Shown: positions 26,388-36,826 of the stretch, piece after piece
How the letters are laid out: every line of letters starts with the position of its first letter
How positions within the stretch are numbered: position 1 is the stretch's first letter
Made by a program: the position numbers and the translations under genes
NCBI RefSeq assembly: GCF_014644435.1
Contig: NZ_BMKR01000014.1
Span: forward strand, 1-64,000
From: Paenibacillus albidus
Lineage (GTDB): Bacteria > Bacillota > Bacilli > Paenibacillales > Paenibacillaceae
DNA length: 64,000 bases
Direction of reading: 5' to 3'
Notes under the pieces: generated by a model
What the model was told of the DNA's origin: nothing
The model's database searches: none
The model's input: the letters and a program-made list of their open reading frames with translations, nothing else

Positions 26388-26891
26388 ATGCAGCAGATCC
26401 ACAAAGGGACATTTACCATCCGGCTCTCGGAAATCAGGGATGCCCGGGAACTGATTACACTTGATCATATGATTTGGACGCAGGATACGACGCCGGGCCC
26501 CCTGGTGTGGCGCTCACGCGAAGATTATTTGCTGCATGCACCGCCCGGCTCTCAACTGGTTGCTCTGGAAGGAGAGCGGCTATGCGGTTATCTCGGTTTC
26601 GGCTGCCCCAGCGGGATGGAGAGCAACAGGCATGTATGCGAGATCAACATTGCCGTGCACCCCGAATTTCAGCGCAGGGGAATCGGACGGCTGCTGATCG
26701 AAGCGATCAAGCAGCATGCAGGGAATAACGGCATCCGCAAACTGCGCCTGCGCGTCTTATCCTGCAACACACCGGCGCTCGCCTTTTACCGCCAATGCGG
26801 CTTCCGGGAAGAGGGACGCTTGAAGGAAGAGTTCTATCTCGGCGGCAGGTATGTCGATGAAATATTTATGAGCAACATGCTCAGACCATAG
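26388..26891 (+). CDS. GNAT-family N-acetyltransferase
   Basis: 167 residues. The acetyl-CoA loop is HPEFQRRGIGRLLIEA, preceded by CEINIAVHP, and the last strands (LRVLSCNTPALAFYRQCGF) complete the fold; the tail YVDEIFMSNMLRP is typical of YhhY-like enzymes. The acceptor is unknown. Last gene before repeat copy B, with a hairpin at 26914. Confidence 0.85.
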   Translation: MQQIHKGTFTIRLSEIRDARELITLDHMIWTQDTTPGPLVWRSREDYLLHAPPGSQLVALEGERLCGYLGFGCPSGMESNRHVCEINIAVHPEFQRRGIGRLLIEAIKQHAGNNGIRKLRLRVLSCNTPALAFYRQCGFREEGRLKEEFYLGGRYVDEIFMSNMLRP

Positions 26892-26913
26892 TGTTATGAG
26901 GTTTTTGAATTCA

Positions 26914-26960
26914 AAGGGGGGTGTTCAGCAGCCAGAAATGGCTGCTAGGGACACCTATTT
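26914..26960. terminator. Terminator hairpin at the edge of repeat copy B
   Basis: GGTGTT (26920-26925) pairs with GACACC (26950-26955), with a perfect inner stem AGCAGCCA/TGGCTGCT. It ends the FNT-Fdh-MFS-GNAT stretch and mirrors 21399-21442. Confidence 0.7.
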
Positions 26961-27028
26961 GAGTTGGATAGACACTTAACAATCCTCTTATGGAGCGCGC
27001 GGTCAGTTTGAGCCGGCTGCCGCTCCAG

Positions 27029-27205
27029 TGTATTTAGTGCAGCCAAATCGCTCAGGGAGGGCTCGAACGTCCATTCTGATGTATTTTGTACATCCGAAAT
27101 ATCGAAAATATCGAAATCCAGGCCTGTTCTGCCTTTCCTGATGCACCAAATGCAGCCAAATCGATAAAAGGCCGGGTTTGCCTGCGTTCCGATGCACAAA
27201 ATGCA
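27029..27205. repeat. Four-site array, TGYATTTNGTGCA family (copy B)
   Basis: TGTATTTAGTGCA (27029), TGTATTTTGTACA (27080), then inverted TGCACCAAATGCA (27142) and TGCACAAAATGCA (27193). Spacings 51, 62, 51. Confidence 0.9.
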
Positions 27206-27741
27206 GTCAAACCAAAGACTTATCTATCTACTAGCTCACTACCAGGCAATCAACGTGCAATCAATCAACAATCAACCAACATCAACCAACAACCAACCAG
27301 CAATCATCCGGCCTGCTGCACCCGGCTATTATTCGGCTCTCATGGTTACCCACAGCAGACGGCGGTATGAATTGCGGCAACGCACGGTGACTCACTAAGG
27401 CCTGCGTTATTGATAACAGGCTAGGCAACTCCTGCCACGTGAAGCGTGTTATGCTTTAGCCGTTCAGTGGAGGATTTGAGCCGGAAAGTGTGTTTGGGCA
27501 ACGGAAGAACAACCGGGGACTTCGCAGTTTTTTGCTTCGAGGGATGGGGAAAATAACGCTCGGGGTCGGATGGCTTCGCTTGCCCATCCTCTGTTAAAGC
27601 AAGCCGTAAATGACCACAAACGAAAGAGCAGCGATTCTACGGGAGAATCGCTGCGCTGCTGTTGTTTTACGGTTTTGAAATGAAAAGGACTGTCTCATTC
27701 GTAGCATAATCCATTTAGGGTACAGCCGGGTTATAGACGGT

Positions 27742-28290
27742 TCAATTCAGCAGCTGCCACTCGCTGCGCAGCAGACCATATACGGCATGATTTACATACC
27801 CGGAGGGAAGCTTCTCGGCCTGGCGGATCACTCCTTCAAGGACGAAACCCAGCCGTTCGGGAATCGCCCGGCTGGAGAGGTTGCCGGTTGCGGACCGGAT
27901 TTCCACGCGGTTCAGCTCCATTTCCAGCAGCGCGTAGTCGACGAAGACCCGGCAGGCGCTGGTCATGTAGCCTTTGCCTTCATACCCCTCGCCGAGCCAG
28001 TAGCCGATACCGACAGCACGGCTGCGCCAATCTATTTCATGGTATCCGATAATGCCGGCAAACTCGTCGCGAACCCACAGTCCGGCGGTAAATCCGCCAT
28101 TGTCACTGCCCTGCTTGATGGCATTTGTGATAAAGCTGGCGATGTGGGCCTGTTCTGTAACGCCATCCACCCAGGGCAGCCATTGCCGGAGCCGTTCCCG
28201 TGAACGTTCTACCAGTGCGAACATGCTCTTCGCATGCTCGGGCATCAGCGGCTTGAGTATAAGTTCTTCATCAATGACATAGGTAAACAA
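27742..28290 (-). CDS. ydaF: GNAT acetyltransferase, RimL/YdaF type
   Basis: 182 residues. IGYWLGEGYEGKGYMTSACR is the acetyl-CoA binding region, followed by LNRVEIRSATGNLSSRAIPERLGF, the pattern of ribosomal-protein-serine acetyltransferase-like enzymes. B. subtilis YdaF is a good match. The substrate is unproven. It is minus-strand, 18 bp after the DUF2164 gene, so they form a small operon. Confidence 0.85.
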   Translation of the reverse strand: MFTYVIDEELILKPLMPEHAKSMFALVERSRERLRQWLPWVDGVTEQAHIASFITNAIKQGSDNGGFTAGLWVRDEFAGIIGYHEIDWRSRAVGIGYWLGEGYEGKGYMTSACRVFVDYALLEMELNRVEIRSATGNLSSRAIPERLGFVLEGVIRQAEKLPSGYVNHAVYGLLRSEWQLLN

Positions 28291-28308
28291 GCGGCTGCCT
28301 CCTTAGGG

Positions 28309-28557
28309 TTATTTGCGTTTTTTCCATTCCAGTGCGTACATGTCATCCTCAAGCGATTGCAGGCGTTGTCCAACCAAAGTACGGCAATCGGCCAGCGCAG
28401 CATTATAGACTGCAGGCCCAAGCTCCTGCAGGAAAAATTCCAGCAGGTTGTCCGCAGCCAGATGGCCGATGGTCTCCCCGCGTTCATCCTCGAAATAACC
28501 GCGGATGTTCTCTACCATCATGTCCCGCTGCTCTTTGGGCAGTTTAACGACTTTCAT
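28309..28557 (-). CDS. DUF2164 family protein
   Basis: 82 residues with the family pattern: an N-terminal LPKEQRDMMVENIRGYFEDER, the central LAADNLLEFFLQELGPAVYN, and LEDDMYALEW near the end. The start has AAGGGGG upstream. No function is known for the family. First gene of a two-gene minus-strand unit with the YdaF-type acetyltransferase. Confidence 0.82.
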   Translation of the reverse strand: MKVVKLPKEQRDMMVENIRGYFEDERGETIGHLAADNLLEFFLQELGPAVYNAALADCRTLVGQRLQSLEDDMYALEWKKRK

Positions 28558-28794
28558 ATGAGTCCCCCTTGTGCCTAAATAAAGGTAAAATCTGTTGTAA
28601 TCCTCATGCTACCTTATCCCCGGGAGAGAAGTCAAAGAATCTGCCCCCGGTTCGGAGCCGCCGGGTTTTACGCAGCGCAGATCCGGGAGCTGTGCCCGCT
28701 TTTATTGAACAATGCACGTTTAACGGGTATATTAATAGGAAACATGTTTATACAAGAAGTAGCATAATCAATATAGGATGAAAGGTTGATAGCT

Positions 28795-30501
<1,707 letters not shown>

Positions 30502-30573
30502 ATAGCTTGATTGATGTTAGCTGCAAAGACGGCTGTTCCTCTACTGTGAGATGAACGGCAGCCAAATAGAACC

Positions 30574-30617
30574 TATAAAACAGGCTTGGCCTCCCGTCCG
30601 GGAAGCCAAGCCTGTTT
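30574..30617. terminator. Bidirectional terminator between convergent genes
   Basis: AAACAGGCTTGGC (30578-30590) pairs with GCCAAGCCTGTTT (30605-30617), a 13-bp perfect stem flanked by A and T runs. It serves both glnS and the minus-strand MFS gene. Confidence 0.9.
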
Positions 30618-30626
30618 GGGTCTATA

Positions 30627-31862
30627 CTAGTAGATTTCGATCTCTTGCTCTTCTTCGCCAACCTCTTCCGGTGGCTGGTAGCCTCCGCGGGTGACGAAAA
30701 GCCACATGCAGCCGAAGCCAATAGTAGCAATCAGCGTGAAGAAAACACCGACCTGGTACATACTCTGTGCACCGAGGTTCTGGAACAGCCAGCCGCCGAG
30801 AACGCCGCCGAGAATGCCCGACAACCCGCTCCAGGTTAAGGTATACAGGGCTTGCCCCGAAGAGCGGAAGGGACGTGGCACAAGCAGCATGGTAAGCTGG
30901 GTGCCGACATAGAAGAACCCGCCGAATGTGATGCAGTGCAGGATTTGAATCAGCACTACCTGGAGCGGTGTGGTCGCTCCGGCCATCAGCCACCAGCGCA
31001 GAAGGAACAAGGCGCTGACCAGTGCGAGCCAACCGATGAGCACCGAAACCTTTCGCTTCAGGAACCGGGAGCACAGGATGAATACGCCAACCTCCAGAAT
31101 GGAGGAAAGGAATACGGCCCAGCCGATCATTCCCGTGGAGCCGCCCAGATCTGTTATATATAAGGACATAAAGGTATTATTCATAGTATTGGGAATCGAC
31201 ACCAGAATACCGAACAGAATGAAGCACAGGAAAAACGGATTATAAAAGACCTTGCTGAAGCTCTTGAACGACAGCGGAGCCATTCCGATGGAATGGTCAA
31301 GCTTCGGCAGCATCACCAGCGCGATCATCGAAGCACACAACAAAACGGCAAACAGATAAGACAGGATGGAGATATCGCTCCAGTCCAGCAAAAGTCCGGC
31401 CGCAATGGCCGTGATGGCCCAGCCCAGCGACCCCCAGAGGCGGAAGGATTGGAACCGGTGGTTCGTACCCTCAATATAGCTTAGAATCATCGTATTGCTC
31501 TGGGCGAAGAGCGGGCCCTGAAAGAAATAGAACAAGACGATGGAGATATAGATCGTTTCATATGTATTGGCCTGAAAAATAAACTGCGACAGACCCAGGG
31601 TTCCAGCCAGCATCACAAGAACTATGCGTCTTATATTCTGGTAACGGTCCGTCCAGATTCCCCAGAACGGATTTGCGAAGATGGAGACCAGGGCGCCCAG
31701 AGACATTACAGTGCCGATCTCCAGCTTGTTCATTCCCACATCCTGAAGGTATAGTTGAAAATAACTGGTGAAAAGGACGATGGTTCCGTATACAAAAAAA
31801 TTGAACCATTTCAGAGACGTGAAAGAAAGTGGCTTGTTAAGGTTCTCCCGCAAATTGGGCAC
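30627..31862 (-). CDS. MFS transporter (nucleoside/sugar-permease-like, YwbF type)
   Basis: 411 residues with 12 predicted membrane segments. WGIWTDRYQNIRR is the loop 2-3 motif and FRLWGSLGWAITAIAAG the segment-5 signature of LacY/NupG-like MFS_1 proteins. The tail is acidic (EEVGEEEQEIEIY). It probably takes up a small sugar or nucleoside; the substrate is unknown. Convergent with glnS and divergent from mobA. Confidence 0.82.
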   Translation of the reverse strand: MPNLRENLNKPLSFTSLKWFNFFVYGTIVLFTSYFQLYLQDVGMNKLEIGTVMSLGALVSIFANPFWGIWTDRYQNIRRIVLVMLAGTLGLSQFIFQANTYETIYISIVLFYFFQGPLFAQSNTMILSYIEGTNHRFQSFRLWGSLGWAITAIAAGLLLDWSDISILSYLFAVLLCASMIALVMLPKLDHSIGMAPLSFKSFSKVFYNPFFLCFILFGILVSIPNTMNNTFMSLYITDLGGSTGMIGWAVFLSSILEVGVFILCSRFLKRKVSVLIGWLALVSALFLLRWWLMAGATTPLQVVLIQILHCITFGGFFYVGTQLTMLLVPRPFRSSGQALYTLTWSGLSGILGGVLGGWLFQNLGAQSMYQVGVFFTLIATIGFGCMWLFVTRGGYQPPEEVGEEEQEIEIY

Positions 31863-31991
31863 TCCTTTCCCGCTGATTGCCTTGCATTTGCCTTTTTTTA
31901 AGGCACCTCTATCACTGTAACACGTGTTGAAAAGGGATACAAACCAACTTTTGATGATATTCCCAAATGTCTGTAAAAGAGGAGACTAAAG

Positions 31992-32612
31992 ATGAAAATT
32001 ACCGGCATAATTTTAGCTGGAGGGCATTCCCGCCGCATGGGAGCCGATAAAGCCCTGCTGGAGCTTGGAGGCGTTCCGCTGATTTCACACTTGGCAGCCC
32101 GGCTGTCGATCGTGGCCAATTCCGTGTGTATTGCCTGCGGCGCAGAGGAAAGGGAGGCTTACCGTTTTCTTAGATTGCCCCTGATTCCAGACCGCTATCC
32201 GGGCCAGGGACCGCTTGCGGGCCTGCACGCCGCTCTTTGGAGGTCAAATACAGAATGGAATGTGGCAGCAGCCTGCGATCTTCCTTTTGCCTCCAGGGAG
32301 ATCATGCAATATATGATTGGAATAGCTGCTGCGGCTTCTTATATTGATGCAGTTGTACCTGTAAATGCCGCGGGAAAGGTTCAGCCGCTACTGGCTGTGT
32401 ACCACTCGCGGCTTCTGCCCAGCCTTGAAGATGCATTGGAGCGGAAACGTCCGCGGGTCATGGAGTGGCTGGACGCCCGGAAGGTTCATTATATTCATGA
32501 GCATGAGTTTCCTGGCAGCCCGCAGGCACGTGCGGCTGCGCTGCTGAATATGAATACGCCCGAAGATTATCAGGCCGCCATAAAGCTGGCTTCATCTTTT
32601 CCCAAAGGGTAG
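31992..32612 (+). CDS. mobA: Molybdenum cofactor guanylyltransferase
   Basis: 206 residues. The GTP loop is LAGGHSRRMGADKALLELGG (about 8-27), then IPDRYPGQGPLAGLHAAL and AACDLPF, the MobA active-site pattern. It attaches GMP to molybdopterin to form MGD, which the FdhF-like enzyme at 22868 needs. It stands alone; no other moa/moe genes are in the window. AAAGAGGAG is upstream of the ATG. Confidence 0.9.
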   Translation: MKITGIILAGGHSRRMGADKALLELGGVPLISHLAARLSIVANSVCIACGAEEREAYRFLRLPLIPDRYPGQGPLAGLHAALWRSNTEWNVAAACDLPFASREIMQYMIGIAAAASYIDAVVPVNAAGKVQPLLAVYHSRLLPSLEDALERKRPRVMEWLDARKVHYIHEHEFPGSPQARAAALLNMNTPEDYQAAIKLASSFPKG

Positions 32613-32728
32613 ACAGGAATGCCCGGCGGCTCGTTTAACTTCAGTTTACAAAAGGAAGTTATGGTTGGAATACGGCGGGCAGAAGAGACCTTCTTCTGTC
32701 ATCTATCCGAAAGAAAAGGGGAATCTTC

Positions 32729-34591
32729 ATGAACAGCAACACATCTTCACAGCAGCGGGGTATGACGTTTAAGCCCTTCTTGAAGTTATTGAAAGAAACG
32801 AAACCGTCTTACGGGCTGCTTGCTTTGGCTATAGGCCTCGGTATAATTTCGACTTTGGTTAGTCTGGTCATTCCCATGTTCACCAAAAGTCTAGTGGACG
32901 GCTTCTCGCTTGCCTCTGTCAGCAAGCTGCAAATTGCTGCGATTGCGGGTGCTTTTATTGCCCAGACTATCGCTGGCGGCATTTCCATCTACCTGCTCAA
33001 TTTTCTTGGACAAAAAATGGTAGCCGGGCTGCGGGACCGGCTGTGGCGCAAATTCCTTGTGCTGCCGGTATCCTATTACAATGATAACCGTACCGGGGAA
33101 AGCGTGAGCCGTATGACCAACGATACGGGGATTATCAAGACGCTGATCTCCGAGCATCTGGCCAATCTGTTTACGGGCATCATCTCGATTGTTGGTTCAG
33201 TTGCCGTGCTGCTGTATCTGAACTGGAAGATGACTCTGGTTCTCTTCGCCGTAATTCCTTTATCCGCGCTGATTCTGGTGCCGCTTGGCCGCAAAATGTA
33301 CAACATCTCCAAGGGGATGCAGGATGAGACGGCCTCCTTTACCGCTACCCTCAGCGGTGTGCTGTCGGAGATCCGGCTGGTGAAAGCCTCGGGTGCGGAG
33401 AAGAGGGAATATGAGGCCGGCAGAACCGGAATCATGAATTTGCTGTCCTTCGGCATCCGCGAGGGGAAGATCAATGCGATGATTAGCCCGCTGGTTTCGT
33501 TTGTATTCATGATGCTGCTTGTCGTGATCATCGGATATGGCGGGATGCAGGTGTCGGCCGGAGTGCTGAGTGCAGGGGAACTGGTTGCTTTTATTCTGTA
33601 TCTCATACAGATCATCATGCCGCTTACGCAGCTGACCACCTTTTTCACCCAAATTCAGAAAGCAACGGGAGCTTCGGAGCGTATTATTGAAACGCTGGCT
33701 GCTGAGGAAGAGATTTATGAAGGAGCGTCTGAAGCAAACGGTACAGAAGGACCGATTATTGTAGAGGATCTAAGCTTTGGTTATAAAAATGCCGAAAAGG
33801 TGCTCAGCGGTGTGAGCTTTCAGATGCTGCCTGGCGAGGTGACCGCTATTGTCGGTCCCAGCGGCGGCGGGAAAACAACGTTATTCGCTCTGCTTGAACG
33901 GTTCTATGAGCCGCAAAACGGCCAGATTCTGCTCGGTGACCAGCCTGTGAGGAATTTCTCCCTGCGTTCCTGGCGCAATCTGATCGGCTACGTGTCCCAG
34001 GAAAGCCCGCTGCTGGCGGGGACCATCGCCGAGAACCTCAGCTATGGCCTGGAGCGTGAAGTCAGCGAGCAGGAAATGCGCCAGGCTGCCGCCATGGCTT
34101 ATGCGGACGGATTTATTGACGAGCTGCCGGAAGGCTACCAGACGGATGTCGGGGAGCGGGGGGTTAAGCTGTCCGGCGGACAGCGGCAGCGGATCGCGAT
34201 TGCCCGGGCACTGCTGCGGAATCCGAAGATTCTAATGCTTGATGAGGCAACCTCCAGTTTGGACAGCCAGTCGGAGGCCGTGGTTCAGAAGGCCCTCGGC
34301 AATCTGATGCAGGGACGGACTACCATTGTGATTGCTCACCGCCTGGCGACAGTAGTGAAGGCGAATCAGATTATTTTTATGGAAAAGGGCCAGATTACCG
34401 GCAGAGGAACCCATGAGGAATTGCTGCAGGATCATGAATTATACCGGGAATTCGCTACCCAGCAGCTGCAAATGAACCTACCGGAGCTTACCGGTGAAAT
34501 AGAGGAGGCAGAGCCGGACTATGACAAAGATTCTGGTAGTGGACGACGACCCACACATTCGCGAATTGGTGGAAGTGTTTCTGAGAGCTGA
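32729..34591 (+). CDS. ABC-type multidrug exporter, fused membrane and ATPase domains (BmrA-like)
   Basis: 620 residues. Six membrane segments (about 30-320) precede the ATPase domain. Walker A is VGPSGGGKTTL, the signature KLSGGQRQRIA, Walker B ILMLDEATSSLDSQ, and the H-loop IVIAHRLATV. The homodimer exports hydrophobic compounds or lipids. The protein should end near QQLQMNLPEL, but the frame continues about 36 residues into the response-regulator gene, giving a 71-bp overlap. Expression with the two-component system is therefore coupled. Confidence 0.9.
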   Translation: MNSNTSSQQRGMTFKPFLKLLKETKPSYGLLALAIGLGIISTLVSLVIPMFTKSLVDGFSLASVSKLQIAAIAGAFIAQTIAGGISIYLLNFLGQKMVAGLRDRLWRKFLVLPVSYYNDNRTGESVSRMTNDTGIIKTLISEHLANLFTGIISIVGSVAVLLYLNWKMTLVLFAVIPLSALILVPLGRKMYNISKGMQDETASFTATLSGVLSEIRLVKASGAEKREYEAGRTGIMNLLSFGIREGKINAMISPLVSFVFMMLLVVIIGYGGMQVSAGVLSAGELVAFILYLIQIIMPLTQLTTFFTQIQKATGASERIIETLAAEEEIYEGASEANGTEGPIIVEDLSFGYKNAEKVLSGVSFQMLPGEVTAIVGPSGGGKTTLFALLERFYEPQNGQILLGDQPVRNFSLRSWRNLIGYVSQESPLLAGTIAENLSYGLEREVSEQEMRQAAAMAYADGFIDELPEGYQTDVGERGVKLSGGQRQRIAIARALLRNPKILMLDEATSSLDSQSEAVVQKALGNLMQGRTTIVIAHRLATVVKANQIIFMEKGQITGRGTHEELLQDHELYREFATQQLQMNLPELTGEIEEAEPDYDKDSGSGRRPTHSRIGGSVSES

Positions 34592-35195
34592 AGGAATGGA
34601 GGTATCCGGGGCCTCCGATGGAGTGGAGGCACTGCATTTTCTGGAAAGCTCATCTGTGGATATGGTGATTCTGGACGTGATGATGCCGAATATGGACGGC
34701 TGGGAGCTGTGCCGTGAGCTGCGGAAGGCCTACGATTTCCCGATCCTCATGTTAACCGCCAAAGGGGACACCTCGCAGATTATCAAAGGATTTGATCTGG
34801 GGACGGACGATTATCTGGTGAAGCCTTTTGAACCGCTGGTGCTGATTGCCAGAGTAAGGGCGCTGCTGAAAAGGTACCAGATTTCGGCAGCCCAAAGTGT
34901 CAGCATCGGCCGCCTCCGGATGAACCGCAAGACGTATGAGGCGTTCACGGAAGAGGGCGAAATCACCCTGCCGCTTAAGGAATACGAGCTGCTGTTCAAA
35001 CTGGCCAGCTACCCGAGGCAAACGTTGACCAGGGAACGGCTGATTGAAGAGATCTGGGGTTATGACTTTGAAGGCAATGAACGTACGCTGGATGTCCATA
35101 TCAACCGCTTGCGTGAACGGTTTCCCCACGAAAAATACGACTTTGCCATCAAGACGATCCGCGGACTCGGCTACCGGCTGGAGCTTGAGGGATGA
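34521..35195 (+). CDS. OmpR-family response regulator
   Basis: 224 residues. The receiver domain has the acidic pair DDD at 8-10, the phospho-acceptor Asp in VILDVMMPNMDGW and Lys in YLVKPFEP. The C-terminal winged helix (PLKEYELLFKLAS...TLDVHINRLRER...IRGLGYRLE) binds DNA. It starts within the end of the ABC gene and overlaps the kinase start by ATGA. It probably controls the upstream exporter in response to its ligand or envelope stress. Confidence 0.93.
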   Translation: MTKILVVDDDPHIRELVEVFLRAEGMEVSGASDGVEALHFLESSSVDMVILDVMMPNMDGWELCRELRKAYDFPILMLTAKGDTSQIIKGFDLGTDDYLVKPFEPLVLIARVRALLKRYQISAAQSVSIGRLRMNRKTYEAFTEEGEITLPLKEYELLFKLASYPRQTLTRERLIEEIWGYDFEGNERTLDVHINRLRERFPHEKYDFAIKTIRGLGYRLELEG

Positions 35196-36244
35196 AGCTG
35201 CTTAGGAAAATAATAAAGGGTATTTTGATCTATTTGGCTTTTTTCGGCGCTGTAGCCCTCAGCTGGAGTACATCGTTTGTACTCATGAACTGGATATACG
35301 GCAAATATGGCCGCCCATCCTCTGAGTATATTGCTCAGTTAAGCAGCGTTATAGTAGGCGTTGTGATTTTGCTGCTGCTGCTTTGGGTCTTATCCAAAAT
35401 TTTTCGTGGCTGGGAACGGGTATTCTACCAATCCATCATTGAGGGGATCAAGCGGATTGCCACCGGCGATTTCAATGTGGTCCTGGACAGAAACAAGGAT
35501 TATGGCGAATACGGCGAAATTGTGGAGAGCATTAATGAGATGGCTAGCGAGCTCAGCCGGATGGAGACGATGCGCCAGGATTTCATTTCCAATGTATCGC
35601 ATGAGATTCAGTCTCCTCTAACCTCTATCCGCGGGTTCGCCCGTGCACTTCAGGACGAGTCGCTTAACCTCGGAAGCAGACGGCATTACCTGGACATTAT
35701 TGAGGCTGAAAGTACCCGCTTGTCAGGGCTCAGCGATAATCTGCTCAAGCTGTCAGCGCTGGAATCGGGCAGCTTTCCCTTTGAGCTGCGTCCTTTTCGG
35801 CTCGATAAGCAGCTGCGGGAGATCATTCTGGTCTCCGAGCCGCAGTGGCTGGACAAGGGGATCGAGGTTGAGGCTGAACTGGAGGAGGTTGAGCTTACGG
35901 CCGTTTCGGATCTGCTCATCCAGGTCTGGACCAATCTGCTGCACAACAGCATTAAATTTACCCCGCAGGGAGGGAATATCCAGATTCAGCTCCGGTCTGT
36001 GGACCGGGGAGTCGAGGTTGAGATCAAGGACAGCGGCATAGGGATAGCGGCAGAGGATTTGCCCCGCATCTTCGAACGTTTCTATAAGGCTGATAAAGCC
36101 CGAAGCGCCAGCCGCGGAGGCAGCGGGCTGGGGCTGTCACTGGTTAAGAAGATCGTGGAGATTCATCATGGAACCGTAACGGCTGCAAGCAGCCCCGGCG
36201 GAGGATCGGTGTTCATTGTGAAGCTGCCGCTTGGCACTACGTAG
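35192..36244 (+). CDS. Sensor histidine kinase
   Basis: 350 residues. Two membrane segments (about 10-33 and 47-67) frame a very short extracellular loop, so it may sense within the membrane. A HAMP region (about 80-120) leads to the phospho-acceptor in FISNVSHEIQSPLTSIRG, then the ATPase N box NLLHNSIKFT, G1 DSGIGI and G2 GGSGLGLSLVKKI. Short-loop kinases often work with a neighbouring ABC exporter, as here. A hairpin at 36259 ends the operon. Confidence 0.93.
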   Translation: MKLLRKIIKGILIYLAFFGAVALSWSTSFVLMNWIYGKYGRPSSEYIAQLSSVIVGVVILLLLLWVLSKIFRGWERVFYQSIIEGIKRIATGDFNVVLDRNKDYGEYGEIVESINEMASELSRMETMRQDFISNVSHEIQSPLTSIRGFARALQDESLNLGSRRHYLDIIEAESTRLSGLSDNLLKLSALESGSFPFELRPFRLDKQLREIILVSEPQWLDKGIEVEAELEEVELTAVSDLLIQVWTNLLHNSIKFTPQGGNIQIQLRSVDRGVEVEIKDSGIGIAAEDLPRIFERFYKADKARSASRGGSGLGLSLVKKIVEIHHGTVTAASSPGGGSVFIVKLPLGTT

Positions 36245-36258
36245 CTATATATTGCTTC

Positions 36259-36282
36259 AGCTGCCCAAGTGGCGGCTTTTTT
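36259..36282 (+). terminator. Rho-independent terminator
   Basis: AGCTGCC (36259-36265) pairs with GGCGGCT (36271-36277) and is followed by TTTTTG. It ends the ABC-two-component operon. Confidence 0.75.
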
Positions 36283-36382
36283 GTCGCTTTGGAAATGATG
36301 CAATGCCAAAAAATGTGGATATCTTGGAAGCTTCAGATGATATAGCGGTGCAGGAGGGTTGGGCTCCATCAGCGGCGTGAAG

Positions 36383-36558
36383 AGGACAGAGGAGACTCTA
36401 TTTTGCGAAAAAGTCTGCTTTTCTGGCGAATTCGGACTCAGGAGCCGTTATATCGTTCGTTTGAGCCTAGAATGAGGGAGATGGGACAATTAGCGGAATC
36501 CCTGTCCGTTTGTTCTGCTGAATAGACGAAACCTCCCCAATAACGGATTTCCTGTCCG
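36383..36558. repeat. Four-site array, CGGACTCAGGAGCCG family
   Basis: AGGACAGAGGAGACT (36383, degenerate), CGGACTCAGGAGCCG (36433), then inverted CGGAATCCCTGTCCG (36494) and CGGATTTCCTGTCCG (36544). Spacings 50, 61, 50 bp, the geometry of the other arrays with a different site. The rest of the 580-bp gap (36245-36826) holds the palindrome GTTGTGCACGTTGCACAAC (36661-36679), ATTGTACAAT (36721-36730) and a hairpin at 36762; no gene is supported. Confidence 0.75.
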
Positions 36559-36761
36559 CATCAGCCGCAGATCGTGAAGGGACCTCATCGTGTCCGCAGA
36601 GGGACCCACGCACAATCGCACAGTCAACCATTGTCTTAACCACACTATATAGGCTTTAGAGTTGTGCACGTTGCACAACAATGTGAGTTCTATGCAAGCC
36701 AAATGACGATAATCTTGCCTATTGTACAATAATCCGGGCCTAGTTAAGCTACGAGTTGTTA

Positions 36762-36787
36762 TTCACCCGCCAGGGGTGATTTTTTTG
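36762..36787 (+). terminator. Orphan rho-independent terminator
   Basis: TTCACCC pairs with GGGTGA around GCCAG, then TTTTTTT. No plus-strand gene ends nearby because the kinase operon has its own hairpin 480 bp earlier. It may end an unannotated RNA from this gap or serve the minus-strand regulator in reverse. Confidence 0.6.
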
Positions 36788-36826
36788 TTATGTTCTGTCG
36801 TAAATAGTTATTTGCCATAAGTGCTA

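Larger units (their letters stand above)
26914..27699. repeat. Long intergenic repeat element, copy B (inverted relative to copy A)
   Basis: The 786 bp match copy A (20833-21442) in reverse complement. They hold the same hairpin edge, the four-site array, the CGGCCTGCTGCACCCGGC block, an AGCAGCGATTCT hairpin (27627-27657) and the terminal ATGAAAAGGACTGTCTCATT. A CAACCAACA-rich simple stretch (about 27255-27300) and about 170 bp around 27420-27600 are specific to this copy. No coding gene is supported. Confidence 0.85.

Noticed and set aside
21001..27370. Similar predicted proteins (MYIRNIENI...) at 21001-21216 minus and 27086-27370 plus
   Set aside because: They come from the same repeat element in inverted copies. 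There is no ribosome site, and the four-site array runs through them, so the similarity reflects DNA repeats rather than a gene family.
20833..27699. Composite transposon
   Set aside because: No transposase or recombinase gene lies in the segment or the repeats, and no target duplication could be shown by eye. Kept only as a finding to test.
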